From Granulosicoccaceae sp. 1_MG-2023 (GTDB taxonomy: Bacteria > Pseudomonadota > Gammaproteobacteria > Granulosicoccales > Granulosicoccaceae): 37,374 bases of DNA. Positions 1-9,243 of the stretch are shown in pieces; within the stretch, counting starts at the first letter, position 1, and every line of letters starts with the position of its first letter. Made by a program: the position numbers and the translations under genes. The stretch lies in assembly GCA_030546905.1 (NCBI GenBank), contig JAUOPI010000031.1, forward strand, positions 1 to 37,374, written 5' to 3'. The notes beneath the pieces are model-generated. The model was not told the DNA's origin. It did not search any database and saw only the letters and a list, made by a program, of their open reading frames with translations.

Positions 1-25
1 ACCGGTCCCCGGTGGCGGCTTTTTT
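1..25 (+). terminator. 3' half of a probable rho-independent terminator cut by the window edge
   Basis: The window opens with ACCGG-TCC-CCGGT followed by GGCGGC and a run of six T. CCGGTGGCGGC needs GCCGCC just upstream to complete the stem, and that would lie outside the window. The T run is on the plus strand, so it would end a rightward transcript arriving from the left and converging on the peroxiredoxin gene. The missing half is inferred. Confidence 0.5.
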
Positions 26-32
26 GTGTCCG

Positions 33-50
33 GCTGAAGCGTGCTTCAGC
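33..50. other. Perfect hairpin over the peroxiredoxin stop codon
   Basis: GCTGAAGC-GT-GCTTCAGC is a perfect 8-bp inverted repeat that covers the TGA at 46-48 (minus strand). No T run follows on the minus strand, so it is not a classical terminator for that gene. It may protect the 3' end or act together with the T run at 20-25. Confidence 0.5.
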
Positions 51-576
51 TCAGTTCGCCGCGGGCCGGATAGTTGTTTTTCAGGGCAAAGTCCATGGAC
101 GCGAGGATCTCGCGAAAGTGCGGGCGCGCAAACGGCATGGTGCTGATGGCGGCGAAATACAGCGTGTGGTCAGGCTTGCAGATAAACAGCCCGGGTTCGC
201 TGAACTCGGCCGGTTCTTCGATGCCGATGGAGGTCAGACCGCGACCGGCAGAGCGGTGCAGTCCAAGGGCCCGGGCGTTGTCAATGCTGAGTCCGTAAGC
301 CAGCGGCAGGCCTTCCAGTTCCCATTCGTCACGGGCGCGCTGCGCGCGTTCCTGTGTGTCGCTGCTGCCGGCCAGCAGGTTCACGCCACGTTCGGCAAAA
401 TCAGCGGACAGGCGGTGCAGTTCTTTCAGGTAAGTTTTACAGATCGGGCAGTGCAGACCGCGATAGAACACCATCATGGTGAAGTTGTCAGGGGTTTGTT
501 CCTGCAGCGTCCAGGGACCATCCAGGGTGTCCAGGGTCAGATGCGGCATAGGCTCGCGAGGTTTTAATACATTCAT
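46..576 (-). CDS. Peroxiredoxin-like (AhpC/TSA, thioredoxin-fold) protein
   Basis: A 176-residue cytoplasmic protein of the AhpC/TSA-like thioredoxin fold. The segment FYRGLHCPICKTYLKEL puts a CPxC motif (C43, C46) at the end of the first core strand, where peroxiredoxins carry the peroxidatic cysteine. The expected role is thiol-dependent reduction of peroxides or a related disulfide function; the substrate cannot be told. The start was set at ATG 576 (MNVLKPREP) because GGAG lies 7 nt upstream; an ATG nine codons further upstream (603) lacks such a site and its extra residues do not look conserved. A GCGCTT-A-AAGCGC hairpin (589-601) sits in the leader. It follows the c-di-GMP regulator in the same direction after about 120 nt, so it may be cotranscribed or have its own promoter; no convincing promoter was seen. 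Confidence 0.85.
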   Translation of the reverse strand: MNVLKPREPMPHLTLDTLDGPWTLQEQTPDNFTMMVFYRGLHCPICKTYLKELHRLSADFAERGVNLLAGSSDTQERAQRARDEWELEGLPLAYGLSIDNARALGLHRSAGRGLTSIGIEEPAEFSEPGLFICKPDHTLYFAAISTMPFARPHFREILASMDFALKNNYPARGELS

Positions 577-698
577 GGTGGAACTCCGGCGCTTAAAGCG
601 CATTGGCTAACGGCTAAAGCATAGGCGCTTTGCCGCTGAGACGGTTATGCAGAAAAAACCTGAAACCGTGCAGAACGTACACAATCGCCGTTGGCGCG
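577..698. other. Short intergenic spacer with small hairpins
   Basis: This spacer lies between the GGDEF-EAL gene and the peroxiredoxin gene. It contains AAAGC-ATAGGC-GCTTT (616-631), a direct repeat of GGCTAA, and on the minus strand a run of six T about 40 nt past the GGDEF-EAL stop. A perfect palindrome GCGCTAGCGC (696-705) covers that stop codon. None of these makes a clear terminator. Confidence 0.35.
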
Positions 699-2894
699 CT
701 AGCGCTCAAAACGTTTCAGCGCCGCGGCCTTGAGCTCACCGATCCGTCCCTGACGGTGGTTTGGCGCGGTGTGTTTGCCGTCCTCCCACTCGCTGAGTAA
801 CACGGACATTTGCGCCGCCGGCAGGGGGCGGCTGTAGTAATAGCCCTGCACCTGCTTGCAGCCGGCGGTTCTGAGGAACTCAACCTGTTCCGGGGTTTCC
901 ACGCCTTCGGCGATGGACGTCAGCTGCAGCGCCGTGCTCAAGGCAATAATCGCTTCGATAATCGCGCCGTCGCTTTTCACGTCGACGATATCCTGGACAA
1001 AGCTGCGGTCGATCTTGAGCACGTCCACCGGGAATTTCTTCAGGTGTTCCATGGAAGAATAACCGGTGCCGAAATCGTCGATCGACAAGGTGATGCCGAG
1101 CTTTTTTATCGCCAGCATAATGCCGATGGCTTCGCTGACGTTTTCCACCACGGCGCTTTCGGTGATCTCGAACTCGATCATGGCGTAGTCCAGATCGAAT
1201 TGATTCAGTGCTTCACCGACGCGCAGCAGGAGTTGTTTATCGCGGAACTGCGCCGGCGACAGATTGATACTGATGGCGATATCGCGCAGGCCCTGCTGAT
1301 TCCATTCATGCAGTTGCCGGCAGGCTTCACGCATCACCCAGTTGCCGATCTCCACGATCAGCCCGCTTTCTTCGGCGACCGGGATAAAGTCCATGGGCGA
1401 AATCGGCCCGTAGCCGGGTTTGTTCCAGCGTAACAGGGCTTCCACGCCGCTGATGCGGCCGTCGCTGAGGTCGATTTTCGGCTGATAATGCAGGCAGAAC
1501 TGTTGTTTGGTGATGGCCGTGCGCAGATCGGACTCCATGCGTACGCGGGCCAGAATGCGGTGGTTCATGTCCCAGTCAAAATAGCGGAAATTATTCTTGC
1601 CCATGTGTTTGGCGTGGTACATGGCGATATCGGCATTTTTCAGTAATACGTCCACCTCTTCGCCGTCGTAGGGATAGACGGCGATGCCGATACTGCCGCT
1701 GACCATGATGGAGTTGCCGTTGACGTCGACGCTGCGGCACAGTTGCGACATGATTCTTTCGGTGATGCCATCGACCACCGAAGCGTCTTTTTCCAGCGGT
1801 ATCAGGATGGTGAACTCATCACCGCCCAGGCGTGACAGACTGGGTGCCTGGGTTGTGTTATTCGGCGTGCTGTCGCTGCTGCGCAACACCCGGGCGATGG
1901 ATTCGGCGACCCGTTGCAGGAGAATATCGCCGGCGCTGTGGCCGAGGGTGTCGTTGATATCCTTGAAGTTATCCAGATCCACGAACAGCAGGGCAAACTG
2001 ATGCCCGCCGGCTTGCGCGCTTTCGATCAGTTCCAGTGTGTTTTGCCGGAACTGCTGGCGGTTAGGCAGGCCGGTCAGCGGGTCGAAGTAGGCCAGTTGC
2101 CTGATACGTTGTTCGGCATTTCTGCGTTCCGTGATGTCGTGAATAATGCCGTGCAGCTGAACCAGTTTGCCTTCCTCATCGGCCACACAGGCGGCTTGTA
2201 CTTCCACGTCCTTGACCACCCCGGCGGCCGTGGTGATCGACAGCTCGGTGCGGAAACCACTGTGTTCGGCTTTGATCTTCGCCAGGGAGTGTTGCATATG
2301 CTGGCGGTTGGCTTCGCCGAGCAGCGTCAGAAAGGTATCCAGATCGCTGAGCTCACGGGTGTCGCTGACCCCGAACAGGCGTGCCATCTCGTCCGAGACA
2401 CTGAACTGATAGTCGGGCAGGCGCAGGCTGAAACTGCCCATGCGGGCCACTTGCTGGGCAAATGCAAGACTGGCTTGACTTTCAGACAGCTCACTCATGG
2501 CGCGCGAGGATTTGAGCAGGTAGCGCACGCGGTGGCACAAGGTGGCCAGCGTGACCGGCTTGGTCATAAAATCTGTCGCACCGATCCGGTAGGCGCGGTC
2601 TATCGAGTCGATATCGTCCAGGCCTGTGACCATGACGATAGGCACATCGCGGATTCCGCGTTTACTGCGGATCTCTTCGCAGACGCTGTAACCGTCCATA
2701 TCGGGCATGCTCACATCGAGCAGCAAGAGATCGGGTTTCTGCTCGCTGAACAGCTGCAGGGCCTGCCGGCCGTCGCAGGCTTCGGCGACGCTGAAGCCGC
2801 CGCCCTCCAGTGCCGCGCGCAACAGAATCCGTTGTGACGGATCATCGTCGGCGATCAGCACCAGCGCTGATGTTCTCTTATGCGGACCTGGCAT
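699..2894 (-). CDS. Response regulator with REC-PAS-GGDEF-EAL domains (c-di-GMP turnover)
   Basis: A 731-residue cytoplasmic protein, numbered here from the ATG. Residues 10-130 are a receiver with phospho-acceptor D60, T90 and K112. Residues about 140-255 look like a PAS/PAC domain ending in HDITERR. A GGDEF domain follows (GGDEF at 357-361), then an EAL domain. The EAL catalytic set looks complete: E485 of EALLRW, N544, E576, the DDFGTGYSS motif (D606, D607), K627 and E663. No RxxD inhibitory site stands five residues before GGDEF; a polar Ser/Thr/Asn-rich insert (about 338-351) is there instead. Phosphodiesterase activity is therefore well supported, and cyclase activity is possible. The ATG at 2894 is preferred over GTG 2900 because GAGG lies 9 nt before the ATG but only 3 nt before the GTG. 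It overlaps the kinase gene by 17 nt, implying translational coupling and a phosphorelay pair. Confidence 0.93.
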   Translation of the reverse strand: MPGPHKRTSALVLIADDDPSQRILLRAALEGGGFSVAEACDGRQALQLFSEQKPDLLLLDVSMPDMDGYSVCEEIRSKRGIRDVPIVMVTGLDDIDSIDRAYRIGATDFMTKPVTLATLCHRVRYLLKSSRAMSELSESQASLAFAQQVARMGSFSLRLPDYQFSVSDEMARLFGVSDTRELSDLDTFLTLLGEANRQHMQHSLAKIKAEHSGFRTELSITTAAGVVKDVEVQAACVADEEGKLVQLHGIIHDITERRNAEQRIRQLAYFDPLTGLPNRQQFRQNTLELIESAQAGGHQFALLFVDLDNFKDINDTLGHSAGDILLQRVAESIARVLRSSDSTPNNTTQAPSLSRLGGDEFTILIPLEKDASVVDGITERIMSQLCRSVDVNGNSIMVSGSIGIAVYPYDGEEVDVLLKNADIAMYHAKHMGKNNFRYFDWDMNHRILARVRMESDLRTAITKQQFCLHYQPKIDLSDGRISGVEALLRWNKPGYGPISPMDFIPVAEESGLIVEIGNWVMREACRQLHEWNQQGLRDIAISINLSPAQFRDKQLLLRVGEALNQFDLDYAMIEFEITESAVVENVSEAIGIMLAIKKLGITLSIDDFGTGYSSMEHLKKFPVDVLKIDRSFVQDIVDVKSDGAIIEAIIALSTALQLTSIAEGVETPEQVEFLRTAGCKQVQGYYYSRPLPAAQMSVLLSEWEDGKHTAPNHRQGRIGELKAAALKRFER

Positions 2895-5706
2895 AATCAC
2901 TTCCCTCTGCTTCCTTAGTCAGCGCGGATACAACGCGCTTATGCTCTGAGCGGATTTTGCCAACCAGCTCGTCCATGGTTTCAAGAGCGCCGTTTCTGCC
3001 GGCATCCTCGGCTTGTTTACATAGCTTGGCCAGATCCGCAGCACCGAGATTGGCGCTGCCGGATTTGAGACTGTGGGCAATACTGCGGTAGCTGTCCGCG
3101 TCTTTGGCAGTGGCGGCGTCCTGCAGTTTGATCAGCTGATCCGGTGAACTGTCACAGTAAATGGCGATGACTTTGTTCAGCACCGAAGGCATGCCGGGCG
3201 GGGCCAGATCGCGGATCGCATTAAGTACGCTCTGATCAAGCACGCCGGACTTTTGCGATCCGGCCCCCCCCGCTGCTGCGCTGCCGCTGTGCGCTCTTGT
3301 ACTGACCCAGCGGGACAGGACCGTGCTCAGTTCCTGACGGCTATACGGTTTGCTGAGGTAATCGTCCATCCCGGCGGCGTGACACTTTGCGGTGATGCCT
3401 TTTTGCACGTCAGCGGTGAGGGCAATGACCGGCAAGTGCTGTTGTTGCGGGTTGGTGATGGCTTGCCCGCGGATAATGCGCGTGGCTTCAAAACCATCCA
3501 GCTGCGGCATATGGCAATCCATTAAAACCAGATCGAAGGCCTGCGCGCTGAGTTTGTCGACCGCTTCGCGGCCGTTGTTTGCAATCGCAACCCTGGCGCC
3601 AAGGCTTTCGAGCATCAGCCTTGAGACTTCCTGATTGACCAGATTGTCGTCCGCGATCAGGACCTGCAGACCAGCGAAGTCCGGGCTGCTGTTGCCGTCG
3701 CTGGCAGGGGCGCTTGTTGTATTGCCTGACACCTCCGGCGGGCTGGCGCGCAGCAGGCAGTGTTGCAGATCGCGCTGGCGGACCGGTTTGGTGATGTAGT
3801 GTTCGATGCCGGCCTGAGCGGCCAGATCTGCGGTGTGATCAAAGGCGGCCGAGCTGAGCATGATCATTCGCGGCGTTGTCTCCGGCAGGCGTTGCTTGAT
3901 CCGCTGCGCCAGCTCGATGCCATCCATCTGCGGCATATGCCAGTCGAGCAGCACAATATCGAAGTGCCCGCCGGCGCTGTAGGTTTGTTCAAGGGTATCC
4001 AGCGCGTCCTGTGCGCAAACCGTGCTGACCACCTGCATCGACCAGTTGCCGAGCTGCTCCTGAAGAATATCGCGGTTGGTTGCGTTGTCGTCGACAATCA
4101 GCACCGTCTGGTCGGCCAGTATTGCCAGTTCCGCCGGCGCGCTGACGGTGTCGGCGGGCTGGCATGGCATCTCAATGCAAAAGCTGAAGACCGATCCCTC
4201 ACCGGGGGTGCTGGCGACGCTCAGGTCGCCGTGCATCAGCTGGATAATCTGCCGGCTGATTGAAAGGCCAAGCCCTGTACCGCCGTATTCGCGCGTGGTG
4301 GAGCTGTCGGCCTGGGAGAAAACATCGAAAATACTCTGCAGCTTGTCTTCCGCCACGCCGATGCCGGAGTCGCGTACTTCAAAGCTCAGCCGTGCCGTGC
4401 CGGCGCCGGTCTCATCGGCGCGCAGGCGCAGTAGCACTTCGCCGGTTTCGGTGAATTTAATTGCATTGCCGAGCAGATTGATCAATACCTGGCGCAGCCG
4501 CACCTCATCACCGAGCACATTCAGTTGCATAGTGGCCGGAATATCACAGCTGAGTTCGAGGTTTTTGCTGTGGGCCCGTTCGGCCAGCAGTTCCACCGTG
4601 TCTTCAACCATATTGCGCAGATTGAAGCTGTGGCTGCTGAGTTGCAGTTTGCCGGCCTCGATTTTCGAGAAGTCGAGAATATCGTTAATAATCGACAACA
4701 GCGATACGCCGGAGCGGTGAATGGTGTTGGCAAAGCGGCGCTGTCGTTCTTCAAGCCCGGTGTCGAGTAACAATTCGCTCATCCCGAGTACGCCGTTCAT
4801 GGGGGTGCGTATCTCGTGGCTCATGGTGGCCAGAAATTCGCTTTTGGCGCGGCTGGCCGCTTCGGCAGCGACCTTGGCTTCCAGCGCTTCACTGGTGGTT
4901 TTCTGCAGTTCGCGGGTGCGGGTGGCGACTTTTTCTTCGAGCCGGCGGCGGTATTCATCGAGTTCGTTGTCGCGCCGCTGTACCTCGTCCAGCATGGTGT
5001 TGAAGCCTCTTGCCAGTTCACCGAACTCGTCGCTGTGAGCGACCGGCACGCGGGTGTTGAAATCCTTGGATTCGCGTACCCGGCACATGGCTTTGGTGAG
5101 GATGTCGATAGGTTGGGTGAACATACGACGCAAGCGTGTCCCCAGCCAGAACACCAGCAATAATGAGGCAAGTGCGACCATGGCTGTCAGCACGTAGTAT
5201 TGCTGCAGCTTGCTGTTGAGCAGATCAAGGTTGCTGCTTATCCGGATATAGCCGATGGTTTCCTTGTCCATGGTGACGCTGCTGCTCAGCTCAATAACCC
5301 CGTCGCCCATGCTGTAACTGGCGTGCCGGTCAAACACGGCCATGCTGTGCAGCGGCCGGCAGCTGTTTAACACGCCGCCGGCCGGTTGCGGGCCGTGCTT
5401 GTGATATTGGACAAACAGTCTGCCGTCCGGGTAGCAGATGGCCGCGGCCGTGATATTGGGCAGAGCCGAGAGCGACTGCAGGTTCTCCAGCGCAGCTGTC
5501 TGGTCTTCAAACACAATGGCTGCAGAGGAGGTGACGCCGATCAGGTCGGCCAGATTGGCCAGCTCATGTACGGTTTTTTCCTGCCCTGAGCGCTTCTCAT
5601 TAAACGTGGTCGCCGCCGCAAATAGCAGGGTGGAAAGTACCGCCGGTCCGGCAATGATCAACAGCAGTTTTCTGCCGATATTCAGTTCGTTGAAATGTGT
5701 ATTCAT
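2878..5706 (-). CDS. Hybrid sensor histidine kinase (TM-CHASE8-like-TM-HAMP-HisKA-HATPase-REC-REC-HPt)
   Basis: A 942-residue inner-membrane kinase of BarA-like layout. TM1 is about residues 12-33, a periplasmic domain about 37-165, TM2 about 170-190 and HAMP 191-245, followed by a short coiled coil. HisKA has [10 protein letters not shown] with H297. The ATPase has N414 (N box), DSGIG from D446 and GGTGLG at 475-480. Receiver 1 has D588 and K640, receiver 2 has D730, T764 and K786, and a C-terminal HPt domain has H878 in [12 protein letters not shown]. All phosphotransfer residues look intact. The periplasmic segment ([21 protein letters not shown], then a second strand set ending in DGRLFVQY) resembles the CHASE8 domain of YfiN/DgcN-type cyclases. 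The gene starts 4 nt after yfiR-like and overlaps the downstream regulator, so the likely output is phosphorylation of that REC-GGDEF-EAL protein. Confidence 0.94.
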   Translation of the reverse strand: MNTHFNELNIGRKLLLIIAGPAVLSTLLFAAATTFNEKRSGQEKTVHELANLADLIGVTSSAAIVFEDQTAALENLQSLSALPNITAAAICYPDGRLFVQYHKHGPQPAGGVLNSCRPLHSMAVFDRHASYSMGDGVIELSSSVTMDKETIGYIRISSNLDLLNSKLQQYYVLTAMVALASLLLVFWLGTRLRRMFTQPIDILTKAMCRVRESKDFNTRVPVAHSDEFGELARGFNTMLDEVQRRDNELDEYRRRLEEKVATRTRELQKTTSEALEAKVAAEAASRAKSEFLATMSHEIRTPMNGVLGMSELLLDTGLEERQRRFANTIHRSGVSLLSIINDILDFSKIEAGKLQLSSHSFNLRNMVEDTVELLAERAHSKNLELSCDIPATMQLNVLGDEVRLRQVLINLLGNAIKFTETGEVLLRLRADETGAGTARLSFEVRDSGIGVAEDKLQSIFDVFSQADSSTTREYGGTGLGLSISRQIIQLMHGDLSVASTPGEGSVFSFCIEMPCQPADTVSAPAELAILADQTVLIVDDNATNRDILQEQLGNWSMQVVSTVCAQDALDTLEQTYSAGGHFDIVLLDWHMPQMDGIELAQRIKQRLPETTPRMIMLSSAAFDHTADLAAQAGIEHYITKPVRQRDLQHCLLRASPPEVSGNTTSAPASDGNSSPDFAGLQVLIADDNLVNQEVSRLMLESLGARVAIANNGREAVDKLSAQAFDLVLMDCHMPQLDGFEATRIIRGQAITNPQQQHLPVIALTADVQKGITAKCHAAGMDDYLSKPYSRQELSTVLSRWVSTRAHSGSAAAGGAGSQKSGVLDQSVLNAIRDLAPPGMPSVLNKVIAIYCDSSPDQLIKLQDAATAKDADSYRSIAHSLKSGSANLGAADLAKLCKQAEDAGRNGALETMDELVGKIRSEHKRVVSALTKEAEGSDYARSA

Positions 5707-5710
5707 CGCT

Positions 5711-6325
5711 TTAGTCCCGGTCGCCGACGATATTGCAGAGCTTCTGCAGGCGTGAGCTGATGGTCAGTCCGGAGCGGCGCGCGTTGCGCACATTCAGGTC
5801 CAATTGCACCTTGCTGTCTTTTCTGACCATATTGAAAATGCCGCCGTACCGGGTGAAGCCTTTCATTTCACCGATGGTCAGAATCGCTTCATCGACGGTG
5901 GCTGTCATGACCCGTGAGAGATCCCGGCGGTCTTTGCCACCGTAGAACACGATATGGCAGGCGCTTGTCTCGCCGGGGTTGTTGAGTTTGCTGATATGCA
6001 CTTCGCGTCCGGCACCGGCTTCCTGCCCGGCGATTTGCTGAAAGCCGCGTTGCACCTCATCATCGCCGAACACGCAGATTTGCAAGCCGTCGTTGCCGGC
6101 CGGCTCCGGCCAGCTGGTGAATTTGGCAATATTGAGCACCATGACCGCTTTGACGGTGTATTCATCACGGCTTGCACCCTGGACGCTGCTGGCCGATAGC
6201 AATAGCAGCGCAACGCACAGCGTACGGGCCAGGCGCCACCGGCGTCCGGCGCGCTGCGCGTTCAGTGACCCGGCCGCCGCAAGTGTGCTGCCGGCAGCCA
6301 GGTCCCGGGGGGCGGGGCTTGTCAC
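5711..6325 (-). CDS. YfiR-family periplasmic regulator
   Basis: A 204-residue exported protein. After an n-region with RRWRLARTL comes a hydrophobic stretch ending SSVQGA, a plausible signal peptide. The mature part follows the YfiR/DUF4154 pattern: [19 protein letters not shown], then ICVFGDD, then ACHIVFYGG, then [17 protein letters not shown] and finally [11 protein letters not shown]. In Pseudomonas, YfiR is a periplasmic repressor of the membrane cyclase YfiN. Here the adjacent downstream gene is a histidine kinase with a similar-looking periplasmic domain, so that kinase is the likely target (inference). The GTG start overlaps the receptor stop by 4 nt (GTGA), which suggests translational coupling. 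The N-terminus before RRWR is long, so an internal start is possible. Confidence 0.88.
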   Translation of the reverse strand: MTSPAPRDLAAGSTLAAAGSLNAQRAGRRWRLARTLCVALLLLSASSVQGASRDEYTVKAVMVLNIAKFTSWPEPAGNDGLQICVFGDDEVQRGFQQIAGQEAGAGREVHISKLNNPGETSACHIVFYGGKDRRDLSRVMTATVDEAILTIGEMKGFTRYGGIFNMVRKDSKVQLDLNVRNARRSGLTISSRLQKLCNIVGDRD

Positions 6326-8358
6326 GGAAACATGGCCTTTAATGAGAGGTAAAAGCTTCTGGGGATTTCGGCCGGATAGGAGAATTGTTCGGGGACGTAT
6401 TCCTGATGCTGGTCTTCAAGCAGGTTCTGGCCGACCAGAGCCAGTTCCAGATCCTTGTTGTATTGCCAGGCCAGGCGGGCATCCAGACTTGCGTATGCGT
6501 CGATTTGCGCCGGAGAGGAGGTGACCGGATCAATGGTCACGGTTTCGTCCATATAGCGATACCACAAGTCCAGTTCCAGCGAGTCACTCAGGTCCCAGGC
6601 GCTGCGCAGGGACAGCATATGTTTCGGGTTGGGGCCGGTGGTAAAAGCCTGTTGGCCGCCGCTGAAGTCGTCCTGCTCAAACCAGGAGTAACTGAGTTTG
6701 AAATCAAGGGTCTGGCTCTGACGCCATTGCACTGAACTCTCGAAGCCACGGGTTGTAATACTGCCGCGGTTAACAAAGTAAATCGGTTGTACCAGCATGC
6801 CGTTGTCGAAGCCGCTTTCCTGTATGGCGTAGTTGCGCAGGTTTTTGTTGTGGTTTTCGTAAACGGCGAGGTCAAAGGTCAGATTGTCACGGGCGATCAG
6901 GCGGTAGCCGAGCTCGTAGGCGGTCGTGATCTCGGAGCTGAAGTCGTCAGTGCCTTCGGCGACCAGCAGCAATGCGTAGTCGCTGGGGTTGTAGATTGAG
7001 CCCGGCGGCAGGGTCGAGGTCAGGATGCGGCTGTAACGCTCCACGGCCGAGGGCGTGCGTGCCGCGCGAGCGACGCTGGCCCAGAGTTTCTGACGCTCAT
7101 TCAGCGACCACATCAGGCGTGCCGAGGGTTGCAATTCGCTTTCGGCGTCTTCGAATTTGGCGCCCAGCGTCAGCCAGAGCGTGTCTTCGCGCAAGGTTAT
7201 CTGGTCCTGCACAAAAGCGCTGCGCAGTGTGGTTTTGGTTTTCACGCCGGAGAGCGAGTTGCCGGACTCGGCCAATGCCTTGTCTGTATGCCGGTATCCC
7301 AGTCCCCAAACAATATCCTGCGATTGCCAGCCGGTGTAACTGTGCTGGAATGAGGCGTCGAAGGTGGTTTCGTCGTCGTCCATGACGTAGCTCTCACGGC
7401 GGTAGTCAAAGACGTAGGTCTGCAGGGCAATCTCGGATACCGGTGACAGGGTGTGGGTCAGCAGGGCGTTGAGGTTGCCGGCATTGACGTGTACCGGCTC
7501 CTGCGAGGCGCCGTAGTAGGGTGCGCTTATCAGCGGCACGATCAGGTTTTGATCGGTTTCGCTGTGGTTGAGATCGCCGCTCAGGCGCAGCGATGTCTTG
7601 TTGTTCAGGTTGGCATCAACGCGGAAGCCGCCGCTTTGCATTTCCCAGGCGTTGCCTGTGTCGTCGTCCTCCGGGGTTTTGAAATCACCGCGCTCGAACA
7701 TCTTGGCGTAGGCACGGGCAAAGCCGCGTTCGCCGAGCGGGGCGCCGTAGCGCAGCTCGGCACTGCCTTTTTCGTAGTTGCCCGCGAGCGCGCCGGCATA
7801 CCAGCCTTCGGTGTCGGCAGCGTGTTTGGTGATGATGTTGATGACACCGTTAACCGCGTTTGCGCCCCACAGTGTCGCGCCGGGGCCGCGCACCACCTCA
7901 ATCCGTTCGACGTCGCTGAGCAGGGTGTCCTGATCTTCCCAGTAAACGCCGGAGTAGGTCGGGCTGTAGACGCTGCGTCCGTCAATCATCACCAGCAGTT
8001 TATTGGCGTAAACACCGTTAAAGCCGCGGCTGGTGACGGCCCAGATCCCCGAATCGACGCGGGCCACCATCACGCCCGGTGCCAGTCTGAGTGCATCGGG
8101 GATGTTGGTCACGCCGCTGCGGCGTATATCGTCATTGCTGATGACGTAAATCGCCGCCGGTGCGCTCGACAGGGATTGGGATTTGCGTGAGACGGTGGTG
8201 ACCTCGACGTTCATCAGATCCTCGAGGTTCATATCAGTCAGGTCGGGCAGTGCTTGTCCCGCCGGTTCCGCCAGCGCGGTTTGCCAGCATAGCCCCAGTG
8301 TCAGCGCTGCTTTCGTCAAGCGGGCACGAATTTGCGATCCAGTCTTTGATCCAGCCAC
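6322..8358 (-). CDS. TonB-dependent outer-membrane receptor
   Basis: A 678-residue outer-membrane protein. The signal peptide ends near LCWQTALA before EPAGQ. A short segment, LEDLMNVEVTTVSRK, precedes the plug domain, which shows the typical run of VISNDDIRRSG, LRLAPGVMVARV, SRGFNGVYANKLLVMIDGRS, ERIEVVRGPGATLWGANAV and NGVINIITK. The rest is a beta-barrel with a C-terminal NLLEDQHQEY segment ending in YLSLKAMFP. The ligand is not identifiable. The start is GTG at 8358, supported by AAAGGG 8-9 nt upstream. It is the first gene of the operon with yfiR-like, the hybrid kinase and the GGDEF-EAL gene. This suggests a sensory role, a receptor reporting ligand or envelope state, rather than or in addition to bulk uptake. 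Confidence 0.93.
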   Translation of the reverse strand: MAGSKTGSQIRARLTKAALTLGLCWQTALAEPAGQALPDLTDMNLEDLMNVEVTTVSRKSQSLSSAPAAIYVISNDDIRRSGVTNIPDALRLAPGVMVARVDSGIWAVTSRGFNGVYANKLLVMIDGRSVYSPTYSGVYWEDQDTLLSDVERIEVVRGPGATLWGANAVNGVINIITKHAADTEGWYAGALAGNYEKGSAELRYGAPLGERGFARAYAKMFERGDFKTPEDDDTGNAWEMQSGGFRVDANLNNKTSLRLSGDLNHSETDQNLIVPLISAPYYGASQEPVHVNAGNLNALLTHTLSPVSEIALQTYVFDYRRESYVMDDDETTFDASFQHSYTGWQSQDIVWGLGYRHTDKALAESGNSLSGVKTKTTLRSAFVQDQITLREDTLWLTLGAKFEDAESELQPSARLMWSLNERQKLWASVARAARTPSAVERYSRILTSTLPPGSIYNPSDYALLLVAEGTDDFSSEITTAYELGYRLIARDNLTFDLAVYENHNKNLRNYAIQESGFDNGMLVQPIYFVNRGSITTRGFESSVQWRQSQTLDFKLSYSWFEQDDFSGGQQAFTTGPNPKHMLSLRSAWDLSDSLELDLWYRYMDETVTIDPVTSSPAQIDAYASLDARLAWQYNKDLELALVGQNLLEDQHQEYVPEQFSYPAEIPRSFYLSLKAMFP

Positions 8359-8913
8359 GGTAATTCCCTTTATGCCTCAGACCCGCTTCCGTTCGGGTCT
8401 GCAATCTCCGCACAAGCGGGGCTTGTCCGGACTCGTTATCAGACCTGTAACGACGCATCGGCCGGGGGGCCGGGGCTTGTTCTTCGACGTCAGATCGGCG
8501 TGCTCCTATACCCTTAGCGACAGCAGCACGCGTAGCGCGACACAGAAGTAACTCCCCGGTCCCACGGTGCCTGTTGCGGGCGATGCCGCAGTTCGTTGCA
8601 AGGCCCGTCCGCGCAGCGGATGCCGGTGCTGTTTTTTTTACCGGCCGGGGCGGACTGTCGGCGCACCGGACTCGCCGGCGAGTCGGGCGCAAAGCCTGCC
8701 CGCTTGCGGGTTGTAGCCGCTTGATCGGGCAAAGCGCGTGCGCTGCTAAGCGGCCCCTGAGGGGCTTGTTTTGGCGTCAGGGCAGGGTGTTAAGAGCGCT
8801 TGCTAAGGGCCGGCTGCGGTGTTGGCAGCGGAGTATTACAACGGCGTGTACGTAAGTGTGGCGGCGCTGAAATTGCTGTGCCGGACGACAGACCGGGGCG
8901 ATCGGCTGTCGGA
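8359..8913. other. Structured non-coding region upstream of the receptor operon
   Basis: No supportable gene is seen in these 555 nt. It holds many inverted repeats: CAGACCCG/CGGGTCTG (8378-8401), a 10-of-11-bp stem with a GGG loop (8407-8431), TCCGC-GCA-GCGGA near 8608-8620, a perfect 16-nt palindrome GACTCGCCGGCGAGTC (8669-8684), CCCGCTTGCGGG (8699-8710) and a terminator-like stem at 8753-8772. GGGGCTTGT recurs at 8418, 8472 and 8761, and also at 6314 inside the operon. An eight-T run lies at about 8632-8639. The left hairpin falls in the probable leader of the receptor gene and could affect its expression. No clear promoter for the receptor operon was found. Confidence 0.6.
8753..8772 (+). 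terminator. Terminator-like hairpin on the plus strand
   Basis: GCCCC-TGA-GGGGC is followed by TTGTTTT. It points right, yet no plus-strand gene is recognised to its left, so it either ends a small antisense or non-coding transcript from the structured region or is a repeat-element hairpin. Confidence 0.4.
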
Positions 8914-9129
8914 TCAGTTCGGCGCATCCCCGTCAGCGGGCCCGTCAGCCGGGACCTCGCGGGCACCGTAAAAGGCCCAGATAAGCAGTGCGATCCAGCC
9001 CAGACCGGTCCAGGCCAGAAACAGATTCGTGAGGAAAACCGCATCGCAATTGCCGTGCTTAACGCGTACGGCAATCATCGTGGGCAGAAAATACGCCGCC
9101 AGCAGCAGCGGGACGAGAATCAGTTCCAT
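8914..9129 (-). CDS. Small membrane protein of the superinfection immunity (T4 Imm-like) family
   Basis: A 71-residue protein with two predicted transmembrane helices: LILVPLLLAAYFLPTMIAV (about 3-21) and the segment FLTNLFLAWTGLGWIALLIW (about 32-51). A short acidic, Pro/Gly-rich cytoplasmic tail follows. The NLFLAWTGLGWIALLIWAF pattern after a YFLP helix is characteristic of the Imm superinfection family, named for the phage T4 protein that blocks DNA entry of related phages. Bacterial chromosomal members are common and mostly uncharacterised, so a defence role is not established. No strong ribosome binding site is seen before the ATG at 9129. It lies 114 nt after the outer-membrane barrel gene, with a hairpin between them. 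Confidence 0.75.
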   Translation of the reverse strand: MELILVPLLLAAYFLPTMIAVRVKHGNCDAVFLTNLFLAWTGLGWIALLIWAFYGAREVPADGPADGDAPN

Positions 9130-9190
9130 CGTCAGCGCGAACCCGCAGTCAGCGGGTGTAAGAGGTGTGACATAAGGTGTCCTTCGCAGA

Positions 9191-9236
9191 GCGGCAAAAG
9201 TATAGCCGCGGCGGGGGCTTTTGTCGTTTTTGCCGC
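9191..9236. terminator. Hairpin between barrel gene and Imm-like gene
   Basis: GCGGCAAAA (9191-9199) pairs with TTTTGCCGC (9228-9236), with an inner AGCC/GGCT stem. The A/T-rich stem ends make it a possible bidirectional terminator for the leftward barrel gene. It lies only 8 nt past that gene's stop. Confidence 0.45.
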
Positions 9237-9243
9237 GCGTGTG

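Noticed and set aside
2895-2900. GTG at 2900 as start of the GGDEF-EAL gene
   Set aside because: The only good ribosome binding site (GAGG) is 3 nt from this GTG but 9 nt from the ATG at 2894.
8234-8692. 152-codon minus-strand frame across the structured intergenic region
   Set aside because: It overlaps the start of the receptor gene in another frame, is Arg/Ala-rich with no pattern, and runs through several strong inverted repeats.
8659-8735. Resemblance to a c-di-GMP-I (GEMM) riboswitch on the plus strand (GGC..ACC, stem, GGGCGCAAAGCC, then GTAGCC)
   Set aside because: The GGCAAACC segment and GNRA loop are not present, the 3' stem does not fit well, and no plus-strand gene follows for 1.7 kb. 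An Infernal search with RF01051 would settle it; a hit above the gathering cutoff would reverse this.
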